Below are positions 33,030 to 44,989 of a DNA stretch of 64,000 nt, in pieces (the stretch's first letter is position 1; the number at the start of each line of letters is the position of its first letter). The stretch is from Sambucus nigra (taxonomy: Eukaryota; Streptophyta; Magnoliopsida; Dipsacales; Adoxaceae), in NCBI GenBank assembly GCA_949130495.1, contig OX422219.1, forward strand, positions 268,941,111 to 269,005,110, given 5' to 3'. The translations under genes were made by a program, and so were the position numbers. The notes beneath the pieces are model-generated. The model did no database searches and was not told the origin of the DNA. It worked only from the letters and a program-made list of their open reading frames with translations.

Positions 33030-33470
33030 AGTTGAGGGTATGTTTCTTATACATGGGACTTTGGGGTGCATTTTATTTGAAACTGGGGAGGCTTCACACT
33101 CGTTTATAGCTACTAGATTTGCACGAGCCGTAGGATTGTTAGACATGATTGATAGTACAGTCACATGTGTAGACACACCACTGGTTACTGGGACACCTAT
33201 CTTCCTTATTTGTCGGAATATGAATATAGACATCGGGAGTTTTGCCCACCGATATGCTTGTGTTAGATATGTCAAAGTATGACGCCATTATTGGTATAGA
33301 TTAGCCGGTAGCGTATTGGGACGTGATTGATTGTTATACTAGGAGCATTGTATTTACGATTTTGGGCTAGGAGATGTTCTTAGTGGAGATGCCCCATGCC
33401 GAAGGGGTATCGTCAAGTAACTTGTATTATATAGAGGAGGAGGCCTCTCATGGGGTAGTAATTTCCCTAG
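33030..33470 (+). pseudogene. Protease remnant of the second Tekay-like element
   Basis: MFLIHGTLGCILFETGEASH corresponds to the protease start; the active-site D is E here (GAA). The flap-region homology FIATRFARAVGLLDMIDSTV is clear. The frame is lost after about 33282 and remaining homology runs to about 33470. Confidence 0.75.
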
Positions 33471-34770
33471 ATTCGATCCCAGTTGTGTGAGACTTTGCCG
33501 ACGTATTTTAGGAGATACTGAGGTTGTCACATAGCCACGAGATAAATTTTGCCATTGATTTAGTGCCGGGAACTCGACTAATAGCTCGTGCGCCTTATCA
33601 TATGGCTCCTATGGAGATGAGAGAGATATGGGATCAGTTCGATCAGCTTTTATGGTAGGGCTTTATTCATAGGACTACCTCACCTTTAGGTGCTTCAATG
33701 TTGTTTATGAACAAGAAATATGGATCGCTACGCCTATGGTGGATTATCGGGGGTTGAATAAAGGTACGATACATAATAAATACACGTTGCCCCAAATAGA
33801 TGACTTATTTGACCAGTCAAGAGAATCCTCCTACTTCTCTATGATAGATTTGAGATTAGGGTGTAGGAGAAAGACGTATCTAAAACTACCCTTTTGACAA
33901 GATATGGGTTATGCCATTCAAGCTAACCAACGCGCCAATTATGTTCATGGACTTGTTGAAAATGGTGTTCAGAGAGTTTTTGCATCAATTTTTCATTTTC
34001 TTTATTGATGACATCCTGATTTATTCTCAGACTGAGGAGGAAAATGCTGAGCATCTATTTCGGGTTTTGTAGACATTGAGGGAGCACCAGTTGTACACTA
34101 AGTTTGAGAAATGATGGTTTGGGCTGAATGAGGTATAGATTTTGGGTCATATTTTATCTTTTAGAGGATATAAGTGGATCCGAGTAAGGTGTCAGTGGTG
34201 AGGGAGTGGTGACAGCCCAGGACACTGACGGAGGTGCGACATTTCTTGGGGTTAGACGGGTACTATCAACTATTTATATAAGGATTTTTAAAGATTGTAG
34301 GTCTGTTGACTAATTTGACTCCCAAAGGATTACCGTTTATTTGGGATGATGTTTGTTAGTTGGCATTCGATAAGCTAAAGGACAAGTTAATCTCAACACC
34401 AGTACTCGCACTGCCCAGGACAGGAGTGGAGTGTCTTATTTTTACTGACGCTTCGCTATAGGGACTTAGAGGTGTGTTATAATAGGAGGAACATGCTATA
34501 ACTTATGCCTCTCATAAGCTTTAGCCTCGCGAGAGGAATTACCCCACCCATGACTTGGAGTTAGAGACATTCATGTTTGTTTTATGAATTTGGAGACATT
34601 ATCTTTTAGGGGGGAAATTTCATCTATTCTCAGATCATAAGTCACTACAGTACTTGTTCACTCAGAGATAGCTGAATATGCATTAACGTAGGTGGATGAA
34701 ATTTGTGAAAGATTATCAGTTTGACATCCAATATCGCCGGGGAAGGCTAACATTGTGGCAGACGCGTTGA
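33471..34770 (+). pseudogene. RT-RNase H remnant of the second Tekay-like element
   Basis: Homology to RT is visible across frames, including a FFIDDILIYSQTEEE-like block near 33995-34040 and a PHLFREFL-type fragment. The RNase H part has a YTDASL-equivalent block near 34440 and an HKSLQYLF block near 34640. Multiple stops and frameshifts throughout. Confidence 0.75.
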
Positions 34771-36290
34771 GCCATTGGCCAGTGGGGGATGTAGCTAAAG
34801 TTTAGAAGGTGAAATGGAAGGAGCTGAGACACCATGATCCAGTTTCCAGATCACTTATGCGGGATATGATCGTCCCCCCAGATTATCACGAGGATGCTAC
34901 ATGCCCAGGCAGCGAATTCATTTTGTCAGGATCGGATTCGATAATTTTTAGCTGAGGGAGCAGAGTCATACGCTATGAGCTCAGAGGGAGGCTTACAATT
35001 CAATGGGAGATTGATTGTTCTAGAGGGGGAGGACTTGCGACACGCGGTGATGGCAGAGTCGTACGGGTCACGATTTATAGTGCATCCTGGAGGGGATAAA
35101 ATGTACCAAGATATGAGACATAATTATTGGTGGAGTGGGATAAAAAGAGACATTGTAGAGTTTGTCTCGAGGTTTACCACTTGTCAGCTAGTGAAGGTGG
35201 ACCATAAAAAAACAACAAGGGTTCTGCAGCAGTTAGAGATCCTGATGTGGAAATAGGAGAGCATTTCCATAGATTTTATTACTGGGTTTCTGACTTCACA
35301 GAGGGGTCACGATTCCATTTGGGTGATAGTGGATCAGTTGACCAACGTATCCCACTTTTTTCTAGTCCGAACGGATTATACTGTGAGATAATATGCCCAA
35401 ATTTTCATCACTTAGATAGTGCAATTACATGGGGTGCCACTTGATATTGTGTCCGACGGGGACGAGATCTTCGTGTCTCCTTTTTGGTAGAGTTTTCAAA
35501 AGGACATTGTATTGAGTTGCGATTGAGTACAGTTTATCCCCTGCCGATGGATGACAGACAGAAAGAACGAAGTAGATGTTGTAAAATATGCCACAGATGT
35601 GTATCTTTTATTTTAAGCGAGGTTGGGAGCAGTATCTTCCACTGGTGGTGTTTGCGTATAATAACTCCTATCAGTTTACGATTGACATTTAACCATTCAA
35701 GGAGTTATATGGTAGACCTTGTCGTTCACCCGCTTATTGGTTGGAGGCGGGAGACAACAATCTTCTCGGACCAGAGTTAATTCAGGATACATCGGCCAAA
35801 ATTGAGTTGATTCGGAGTCGTGTACGGATAGCTCAGGATATGTAGAAGAGTTCTCCCGATGCCAAACGATTCTTCCTAAAGTTTAATGTTAGGGACCATG
35901 TGTCATTACATGTATCTCTTATGAAGGGGATAATGAGGTTCGGAAATAAAGGGAAGTTGGCACCAAGGTGTGTGGGGCCATTCCCGATCATAGAGCGAAT
36001 TAGGCCAGTTGCATATAAACTCGGATTACCGAAGCACTTGCATCGAATTCATGATGCATTCCATATTTCTTCGTTGAGGTGATATCTTTGGGATTAGTTA
36101 TCTCACACTCATATTGCATTGGAGGAGAGGCCAATTGGTATCCTAGACCATAGTGAGAGGAAACTGAGGTCGAAGGTAGTTCCACTTCTACGTGTTCAGT
36201 GGGTGGACCATAATGCCGATGAGTCTACTTGGTAGCGCGAGGATGAGATCAGTGATAAATATACAGAGTTATTCATTCTAGGTATTTTTC
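34771..36290 (+). pseudogene. Integrase remnant of the second Tekay-like element
   Basis: The zinc-finger part is in a 93-codon open frame (34975-35256) with HAVMAESYGSRFIVHPGGDK and TTCQLVKVDHK. DDE core pieces are scattered in other frames (35247-35780). The C-terminal block LAPRCVGPFPIIERIRPVAY and FHISSLR is in frame at 35900-36082, followed by chromodomain-like remnants. Confidence 0.8.
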
Positions 36291-36328
36291 CTAATTTTGG
36301 GACGAAATTCCGTTATTAGAGGGAAGTA

Positions 36329-38900
36329 TGAGGCACCCCGTATTTTTAATGGTTTTAATATTGGGATTAATTAAATTAAAATGGAAAATTAATCTAGATT
36401 AATATAAATATTAATTAGCGAGACAAGGGTTAATATTTATTTATGTTGAGTATCACTTAGTGAATGAGTAATAAATTAATAAGAACATATTATAATTTTC
36501 ATGAGTGACAAATACGGTAGTTACGATAATTTAGTCGGGATGTTCATGTTAGTTGTGTTGGGACTTAAATTTATGAGATAAAATGTAATTTAATTATGGT
36601 CATCCAAATGGTCACTCTAAGTGTTCCAGCGTATCCTAAAGGGACGAAATAGTAAAAAAAAGTGTACTCGGGGGTTTGTATTGTCTCCAGAGGTATTTTT
36701 AGCCAAACCGGCACCCTGAAGGGGTATTTTGGTCTTTTGGATTTTGGAGAAAAGAGAGCTACGAATTTTAGAGGTTTATATCATCAGTTACGTTGAGGAG
36801 GTCAGGGTTAAAAGTTACCAAAAATACAGAGAAGCCATTAGAGGAGGAAAAGAAGGATTTCCAAGGCTTCCCACACCCTTTTTGCATCATCACCATCACC
36901 GAAATTTAGATCAGGAGGAAATGAAGGCTATCCTAACACCTTTTTGCAGGGAAACAGACCTACAATATCAAGTAAGTATTTATGTTGCTAAATTGAGTGC
37001 ATATATTATTCATGTTAGAGTAGGATTAAACGAAACCCATAAATAAATGATTTTTACTTGAAATTGGAGACTTAATTCATGATCTTGGGTAGGATTCGCA
37101 TGTAGATTTAAGTCCAATGTGATTTGAAGACGAAATCAGAATATATGGGATACTATTAATAGGAAAAATATGGAATTATTGATGTATAGGCATGGGAGAT
37201 CATAAAACTTGGATTTTTTGGATAATTTTGAAATAATCAGTTCTTGGGTAGGATTCTTGATGAATTGATGATATATTTACATCGAAACTCACCCTTATAT
37301 GTGTATATAATGTTTGGGATTCTTAGTTGTAAGTTTGGCAAAGAACCATGAGGTTTTGGGTATGAAAAATGGAGAAAAACACAATTGTGTAGAGGAAGAA
37401 AGAGACATATACATTTTCAAATAGGTTCGACCCAAAGGCGAATAGATTCGGTTAGGCGAATCAATTCGTCCATTGGGTGAATCGATTCTAGTTCCCTCAT
37501 TTTGGCAATTTTTCCTATTTTAGCCTTGAACGTGAAATCGATGAATGGGGGTGGGGGGTGGGGGACTTGTGGGATACCATTAAAACATTTTGAGAGATAT
37601 TTTGTTTATGAGTGGGATAATGGTAGGATTGGAACTTAGTCATAAGTGAGATGAATTAAGGCTAAGATTAATCGGTGTAATTCGTAATGTAATGAATTCA
37701 GGGAATGAGAATGAGTCACGACAAAGGTGAGCGAACCTATGACTTATACCAGTGGGGTATGGGTGGATTACCTAATGAAATACTTTAAATAATAATGGAA
37801 CACCTTGAGTACTGGGGGATACTCAACAATATATGATGATAAGCATAATCGAAATTTAAAAATACATTAGATATTCAGGAGTTATATTTACTATGTACGG
37901 GACATATATTAGGTTGCGTGTATGCCTATACTGATGCTATATATATAGGATGCGTGAATACCTATTGTGTGAATTCTCATGTATAAACATATCTACGCTA
38001 CTTGCTATCACACGAGGTTCCGCGTCACAGACAGTCTTATCGTGATTAGCCCATTTGGGGGGGATTTTGACTTCTACCTCAGAACATAGAACTTAGGGAC
38101 TGAGCACTACTTGTGTATATGACAGTGTGACCAGTCATTTGGGTACATTAGGTGCGTGTGTAGCCCAAAGGCTTATAACTATGTTTGCCTCCAAATTTTG
38201 TGAATTGTGAATGTATGGTTCGATAGTTATTCCGAACTGGATGTCCTTTACTTTGTACGTGATGTACCAGGACCTAATAGTAGAGTATGCCCGCATCGCA
38301 GGTCCCCACCTAAGGATGTAGTATTCGTATATATAAAAGGGGTGATGTAAATATATATACGTGTGATTTATTATACTATGTGTGCATTAGTAGATAAGTT
38401 AGGTAATGATAATTAAAGTAATTTAAGTATGTGGGAACTCAATATTTAATTGGTGATTGTTGCTGACTAAGAGGGTTAGAATTTGACAATCTATTGTATG
38501 GGCAATATGGTTGGGCACAATCAATTATTAGGAAGCGAGAGACTTGATTTAAACTAGTTGGTCAAGTTAAAGTAACGAGGACGGTTTAGAAGTATATAAT
38601 AGGCATGCACATTAGTTAAGAGGTGAGGATCTCATGCGAGGGCATGTAAAGTTAACATGTATACAATATTTGATCTTTAATGGATTTTAAATACTTGCAA
38701 AATATTTTCAAACTATTTTACTTTGGCTCTGACTCATTTCAAATCTATTTTTGCAAAATCCTTTTAGGTGCCCAACCACAGGGATGTCAGGCTTAGGATT
38801 TCCTTCATATTAATGCCGTGGATGTTGCAGGACCTTAGTAGTAGATGACTCCACATTTATCAGTTCCTCTTTAGAATTTTTCTATCTCATTCGTGCATGT
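36329..38900 (+). repeat. 3' LTR of the second Tekay-like element, incomplete
   Basis: Begins TGAGGCACCCCGTATTTTTA directly after the polypurine GAGGGAAGTA. It keeps the order seen in the first copy: leader, palindrome cluster at 37419, GGTTCCGCGTCACAG-type central block and a GTGCCCAACCACAGGGATGT block near 38770. Divergence from the first copy is high. Confidence 0.8.
37419..37488 (+). repeat. Palindrome cluster in the second Tekay-like LTR
   Basis: Four GAATCGATTC-like cores start at 37419 (variant), 37440, 37458 and 37479: two pairs, each 21 bp apart. The cluster begins 1090 bp into the LTR, nearly the same offset as the different palindromes in the first copy (1116 bp). Confidence 0.8.
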
Positions 38901-38929
38901 CACCTATCTCTAGATAGTGGTGTATCCAT

Positions 38930-39921
38930 CACGGATCTCTCCCCCTTCCTTTCCCGGTGGGGTGGGGTGGGTGGGGAGGAGGAGGGAAGGAGAAAAGGTA
39001 TCGCTCCCTACTTTCTCTAAGATTGCTTAGACCATCGTCGGTGTGGGGTGAATGTAAAGAGATGGACTCGCCAGCCTATTTTGAAAAAACAAGCAAAAGA
39101 ACATGTCGTCGCCTCGAGAGAGTAGAATCAAAGACAAACTAATGCATACGAAACCAATAGTTCAGAGGTTCGATGTCTTAAGTTATGGAATGGGAAGGTG
39201 TTAGGAACCCATCCCGCCCTTTCAATCTCTCATAGGCTTGTGTTATTATTTTTCTTAATTTCTTCGTGAAGTGTGTGTGCATGTATATATATATGGAGAT
39301 CAGAATCGTCCAACTCATATCATGAAAAAGATAGAGTGAGGTCATCCGAAGGAATGTTTCCAAAATAATATTTAGAAAATACGATGTATGCGTTTAGCGA
39401 GATATTGATCGTTATAATGAAATGATAATATATGTTAGATAAAATGGTAATATGGATCACCAATATAATATATATTCAAATGATGTATAGATAAAAAGGA
39501 TGAAAATGCGAAAAATGGAGAATTGGAAAAATTGGAAAATTGGAAAATTGGACTCGAGTGCCTGAGACGCCTACGTAGCATTTAAAGGTATCAAAGTAAA
39601 CGTAGTTCACATGCGACATAAGGGTGGGGTTTATTCCATAGATTCGAATGGGAATTTATTTTATATGTGTGTGTAGAATATGTATTTTTAGTTATAAGAA
39701 ATTGTGGTGGATAATCCCATTGGAATTTATAGGTGTAACCCTCCTTTTCTTTTCTTTTTTTATAGAAAATAAAGCATGTGAAATATAACTTATAAAGGAT
39801 GAGATATTAATGTCTTTGAACTAAAGTAAAAGGTAGATTAAGAATTTATGTAACTAATGCGAAAATAAAGAAATTAAAGAGAGAGAAGGATTTCGGACCT
39901 TCTTTGAAGGATTGAGGCTTG
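38930..39921 (-). repeat. Tat/Ogre-like LTR region 'B', end part with PBS-like site
   Basis: On the - strand this is a leader-like end of an LTR region. It contains ATGCTACGTAGGCGTCTCAG and GGGTTCCTAACACCTTCCCA blocks, both of kinds common in plant Ogre/Tat elements. Then TGGCGAGTCC (39073-39064 on -) resembles the Ogre-type PBS TGGCGACTCC. It continues, across the inserted element C, into 50881-53450. A G-rich junk segment at 38930-39000 marks the join to the Tekay-like LTR. Confidence 0.5.
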
Positions 39922-39926
39922 ATCTT

Positions 39927-40451
39927 TGTTGATGTAAAAAATTAGATTGTTTCTAATTATTTAATCACAGATAAATATAAATGAGACAAAGAATTTTAAA
40001 GTGGTTCAGCCTTATAAGAATGGCCTACGTCCAATGTTTTCTATTATTGCCAAGTGTTTTGGAGTTCTCGATATGTAATTCTATCAAGAAAATCCGGTCC
40101 CCTTGAATGAGGGTGATACAATGTATTTATAGCCCTTAGGCTGTACATGTGAAAGGGTAAACAATTAATGCCCTTTAAGAGTATACGTCTGTATGATTAG
40201 CATTCAATGAATAGTTGAACTGTTGATTATCTGGCAATCAATGATGTGGCCGAGATGCAGCTCAGACCGTCTTAGTTGCTTGTCGTTCAGGAGTTTCTCG
40301 GAGTGTTGGAGTTTCTCGGAGTACACTTGCTGCTCAGAGTGAGTATGACTTGGTTGGGGAAATAGACTTCCTCGTTGCTATTGTGCCACGTAGATCGACA
40401 CGTGTCTTCTTATGATTCGTCTATATCAGCATATTAATTTTGGTATCAACA
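39927..40451 (-). repeat. 3' LTR of element C
   Basis: On - it starts TGTTGATACCAAAATTAATA (40451) and ends TTTTTACATCAACA (39927). It is 525 bp. A TATA box CTATAAATACAT lies at 40132-40121 on -. Confidence 0.93.
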
Positions 40452-40462
40452 GAAGCCCCCAA
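40452..40462 (-). other. Polypurine tract of element C
   Basis: On -, TTGGGGGCTTC directly precedes the 3' LTR. Compact Tat-type tract. Confidence 0.85.
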
Positions 40463-40706
40463 TGTTTCATTTTTTAAACTTTGAGGAATATGGAACATTC
40501 TTTCTCGGTATATGGCAATATTGAATGATCTTTCTGGTTTTTGAAGCATTTTCTCCGTATTCGAATGTTCTTCCAATTTCGCATAATCCGCCTTTTTGAA
40601 TTTTTATAAGCGCTTCGATCTTCACGCACTTTTTGTCCTTTTAGCCGCCGGTAGCGTAATAGTTTCTTTTTTGTAATCATTTCTTTCGCCGTTTCCCAAG
40701 GCAAAG

Positions 40707-40714
40707 TATTTAAG
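40707..40714 (+). promoter_or_regulatory. TATA-like box for the antisense gene of element C
   Basis: TATTTAAG on + lies about 165 bp upstream of the ATG at 40881. A pyrimidine-rich leader follows. The segment 40463-40880 has no other feature. Confidence 0.4.
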
Positions 40715-40880
40715 CTTCATAGGCAATCCCATCGTCTTCTACCTTTTCTAATTTCTGCTTTTGAGTTTTCCATAGTCTTTCTCTCTCTTGTGCGTTCATC
40801 CTTTTCTTCGTTCGTTGTCAACAAATCTCCTTTTCTTCCTGTAAGATCTTCTTCCTTCTTCTTCATTTCTTTTATTCGCC

Positions 40881-43030
40881 ATGGTTTATGTTATTGAATC
40901 TCTTGAGAAATTCCGTTCTGATTTTTCTATTCCATCTTGGGTAACTCTGGAGGATCTTTCTGAGCCTTCAAATTATTTTAGTTTGGCTGAGGGATATTGG
41001 TTCCCCAGCCTCTTTATTGCTAAATGTGGATTTTATTTTCCACCAAACCCTTTGTGCTTAGAGTTCTGTCATTATTTCAAAGTTGTTCCTGCAAAAATAG
41101 CCCGCAACACATGGAGAATAGTTAATGGGGTGTATAGGTTAAATCAAACTCACGGAACCCGTATAGGAATTCCTGAGATTATGTATTGTTATAGATGGGT
41201 TGTTCTAGATAATGTTTTTTATTTAAAAACTAGATTTTTGAATAGGGCTTTAGTAGTCAACCTCCCTGATGCCAATAGGGATTATTTTGAACATGGAGTA
41301 GTTATCAAAAACTGGCAACATGCCCCTTTGATTGGAGATGAAGTATATCAAGGTCCCAGATGCCCTCCATATGGCAACGGGATAGGTTATTTTCATTTTA
41401 TTTTATTTCTGAAATTATGATTTCATTATATTTGATAAAATGCGTGACTGATATTTCACTATGTATTTGTTTGCAGTTGACAGCAAAAGAAAAACTCCAA
41501 AAGAAGCTGACGTTAATATCAAGAATTTGAAACTTATCTTGAATTTGCATCAGAAAGTTGCAGACGAGCACATCAGGTCTGCTTCATATTCTTTGTAGTA
41601 CAGGAGCTATACATCATCCTTTATTGCTCTTCCTGTGGTCAACACTAGTGATCCAGTGTCAGTTCCTGAGGATTCTTCTCCAGAATCTCACATTCCTATG
41701 AGTCAGAAAATGGGCAAAAGAAGAGTTCCTGCTATCTTTGAGGAGACTACCTCTGCTGGAGATGGAAAAAGAGGTAAGACTGATGTCCAAAAGGGGACAA
41801 AGAAGACAGATGCTGCCCCTTCTGTTGCTCTTCAGAAGGCTGCCGAGAAGCCCCCAGTGGCTCCAAGCAAGAAAGATGCACCTGTGGAAGTGGTCACCAT
41901 CTCCCCAACCAAAAGCTCTTCTTTGGTTGAAACTGTTGAAATGCCACCGAGGAGACTGAGGAAATCCTCCTCGGTCAATTTGGCTGACACCATCCCCCAG
42001 CTCCAAGTTAGTGGAGCTGGTGTTCCAACTATTATTCCTCTGAGCTCTGCTATGAGCTCGGTGAAGACTTGGACCATTCTTGAAGTCCAAGGAATTGAGG
42101 AGAATATGTCTAGGGATGTGCTTACATCCCTGGCTACTCGTCACATTGCTTCAGTAAGTTTCTCATATTCTGAATTTTCTTTCTTTCCATCAGTACATGT
42201 GTCTCTGTGCTAACTTATTATTATCTCCTTTTTTCAGCTGGTGAGTTGCTTTAACACCACTGTGAAGAAGGATGAAGCGATCAAGGCTTCTAGCTCCTCA
42301 TCCGGAGTGGAGGATACTTTATTGAGATTGACCAAATCTTTGAAGGATTCCCGTCAAAAGTATGACGAGGATAAGGCTGAATGGGAGAAGAAATTGGCTG
42401 CAGTTGAGGCAGAGAAGGTGCAGCTCGTTGAAGTTTCCAAGGGTTTGGAAAATAAGGTGAAAAATTTGGAGGAAGAGAAAAAGAAGTATGATGAGAAGCT
42501 CAAGAGCTTTGGGGAGCTTGAGAACAAGATGAAAATGGCAAAAGAAGAATTGTCCCTTCTGCGAGAAGTGATTCGCCAGAAGGAGGAGGTGGAAGCTAAG
42601 TTGAAAGCCACCGAGGATCTTCTATCCGAGAAGCTCTCCTCGGAGAAAATTAAAAGAAAAATGGCGGTGAAAAAATCTTTCCACACTGGTTGGGACAAAG
42701 GGTGGAACAGGGGGTAGCAACCATGATGACCCAAGTGCAATATGGGAGTCTTAAATACTTCCGAGATGGTTGGGTTGCTGCCCTGCAAGAGTTAAAGGTT
42801 AATGAGGACTCATAATTGTTTCAACAGCATCTCCCTGGTCCTCCTCCAAATATTGAAGATGAAGAAGAGGATGAAGCTGCCTCTGAAGAATCTTCAGTGG
42901 TAGTGGGTGATCCACTCTTTACTCAGCCTACCGACGAGGAGCTTTCATCTCTGTCTGCTCCTCCTGAACAAGTTCCAGCCCTAGCCGACCAACTCATTGT
43001 TTCCACCGAGCAACCGAGCTCCTCATCCTA
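40881..43030 (+). pseudogene. Antisense gene 1 of element C: 'putative gypsy type transposon' domain plus coiled coil, spliced
   Basis: Exons 40881-41385, 41477-42153 and 42238 onward join in phase; introns have GT...TTTGCAG and GTAAGT...TTTTCAG borders. The N-terminal domain (residues 1-165), with YWFPSLFIAKCGFYFPPNPL, CHYFKVVPAKIARNTWRIVN and a conserved tryptophan/LPDANRDYF block, resembles the Transposase_28 ('putative gypsy type transposon') family found in plant gypsy elements. A basic, S/P/K-rich middle precedes a strong coiled coil (about 42300-42660). Breaks: TAG at 41596, a 1-nt loss in a G run near 42712, and TAA at 42813. The acidic tail ends at 43030. Role unknown; antisense to the element's own mRNA. 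Confidence 0.7.
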
Positions 43031-43138
43031 GCCTCCCGAGAAAGTCTTGGGAGACAAGGAAAAGGTGTGAAGTTGTTCGGTATTTATTTTTCTTTTGTAC
43101 TTCTGTACTCTGAACACTGTACTCCTTTCTATGATGTA

Positions 43139-43144
43139 ATAAAA
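43139..43144 (+). terminator. Polyadenylation-type signal after antisense gene 1
   Basis: AATAAA about 110 bp after the coding end, in a T-rich 3' end. It separates the two antisense genes. Confidence 0.35.
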
Positions 43145-43226
43145 AATCACCTTTTTTTATTTCTCTATGTTGTTGATGTTCTGTCTGCTTTTTTATTAAC
43201 TCTTGCCTTCTCTTCTTTACTAGTTT

Positions 43227-44454
43227 ATGGCTAAAATGGAATTGATGTCTGCCCATGACACAACTCTGCTTCGACAATGTAATGATTATTTTAAGGCTGG
43301 CCACACTGACTTGGACAATTCCCAGATTGTAGAGATTCTTGGTCGAGATTTTTCAGACCAAGCAGTGGAAACATATCAATACCTGAAATGTCTTCTTGAT
43401 CGTGCTGTAGCCAACAATGTGGCTTATTACGAAATGATTGAAGACTTACAAGGTACTCTCAATGAACTTCAGCAGCAGTATAAAGAGTCTTCAGCTCTTT
43501 TTCACGAAGGGTATGAGAAAAAACTCAAACAACTTAGTGATGGCAAAGGCTACGATAAGATGCTTGTTGGCTATGAAGTGAGAGAGAGAACATTAAAAGC
43601 AGATGTCGAAGGGCACAGGCAAATCGCTGAGCTATTGGAACAAGAAAACAACAATATGAAAAAAGAACTAGCTCAGCTGAGGTCTGCTGCTTCATCTTTC
43701 ACTGCCTTGGTACCGGTCACCGATGAAGGATTGTCATTTTTAGAAGTGGAAAATGCCAAGTTGAGAGAAGAGTTAGAGGATTTGATAAGAGCTGGGCCTT
43801 CTACTGCTATTCGGGGACGAGGAAGAGGTTCTCGTGGACGAGGAACAAAGTACTCAACCTGCTCGGGGGCGTACTGTTGAAGAAGCTCGTACTCAATCAG
43901 CGTTGGAAAACCAAGCATTCCAATTGATGGAAAAAAATCAAGCCTTGTCTGAACTATCCAAGAAAGTCCAAACTTTGGAGGATCAACTTGCTGCGACGAA
44001 GTCTGCTTTGGGTCATAAGGATATTTTTGCCAGAAACCTTCATGAGCAGTTAGAGAGACTAATTTTCCAATTCCATAAACAACCTCGTGAATTCTGGATG
44101 GCAGGCTACAATGAGGCCCTTTTTCACTTGAGTGATCGTATTGAAAATGCTAATAATGAAGGCTACAAACAGGGATGGTTGAACGCCCTGGGTGTATTGA
44201 AACTAGAGCAAGGTCATTATTTATGGGATTACCATGCTCCTGGGTTGCTCGATCTACCAATTCCGCCCTTCAAGCTTGACATGAGCTGGATCCCTGCTCG
44301 GGCCATTCCTCGTTGTTTGATCTCCAAGTATCTTGGTGACTATGCCCTTCATTCACAGGCAGAATTATCTCGTCCTGAGCATTTACTGGATACCCCTTTA
44401 ATAAATAACGTCAGAATGCTTCAAGATCTTAACTTCATTAATTCTCCCCTTTGA
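43227..44454 (+). pseudogene. Antisense gene 2 of element C: coiled-coil protein
   Basis: Two overlapping frames (43227-43880, then 43834-44454) read one protein with a 1-nt shift near 43835. The first part has DDYF/NDYFKAGHTDLDNSQIVE, then a coiled coil with heptad-like leucines and an RGRGRGSRGRG basic tract. The second has QSALENQAFQLMEKNQALSE (coiled coil) and a conserved C-terminal globular part: FWMAGYNEALFHLSDRIENA, YKQGWLNALGVLKLEQGHYL. The GYNEA and YKQGW pattern also occurs in the first gene's C-terminus as HTGWDKGWNRG, so the two may be related by duplication. Function unknown. Confidence 0.6.
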
Positions 44455-44989
44455 CTGGAAGATCCTCCTGCTGGCGAGGAGACTATTTCAAAAGTACAAG
44501 GGAAAAGACCAGTAGAATAGGAAATTCTGATGTAATAATTTGTACACAATTTAATATCAATGTAATAAATTTGTGTAATTCATTTTGAATTCAATGAAAG
44601 AGTTTCATTTTTGTTTGCAAATTTGTATTGCTATTGTCTTGTATTTGTCAAACACTTTATATTTGTGCTTGCATAACAATATCGTGTGGTTCATCGACCA
44701 AAAAAGTTACAAGTATCAGTAATGTTGCTCGATCACTTAATAATGAGTATAAAAATGTTTAAAATTCTTCCAACCAACCAAGGTTGTTAAATTGTGCTCG
44801 TCGACCAATTATAGTTAGTGGGTTTTTATCCCCGACCAACCATACTTGATTCAGTTTGGAATATTTTGTTCTTCGAGGAACTTTTGTATTTTATGCAATA
44901 ATCTTACCTCCCGACCAACATAAGTTGGCAATTGAGAGCATATCTTGTTTCCTAACCGACCGAGATTGGCACTTTTAGGAGTATTTTGC
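44455..44989. other. 3' untranslated and degenerate repeat sequence
   Basis: Possible 3' end of antisense gene 2 (AATAAA near 44564). From about 44760, weak copies of the ACCAACC...GTTGG hairpin motif appear and become regular further right. Confidence 0.5.

Larger units (their letters stand above)
32065..38900 (+). mobile_element. Second Tekay-like element, old, truncated at both ends
   Basis: Homologous to the element at 5135-16412 from the middle of gag onward: gag, protease, RT, RNase H, integrase, chromodomain-like tail, polypurine tract and most of a 3' LTR. There is no 5' LTR or PBS, and the LTR stops near 38900, about 0.4 kb before its expected end. Numerous stops and small indels make it inactive. 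It lies between the oppositely oriented A and B LTR regions. Confidence 0.85.

Noticed and set aside
41659..42144. 161-codon minus-strand frame opposite antisense gene 1
   Set aside because: The + strand shows in-phase splice joins, a conserved domain and a coiled coil; the opposite frame has no recognisable features.
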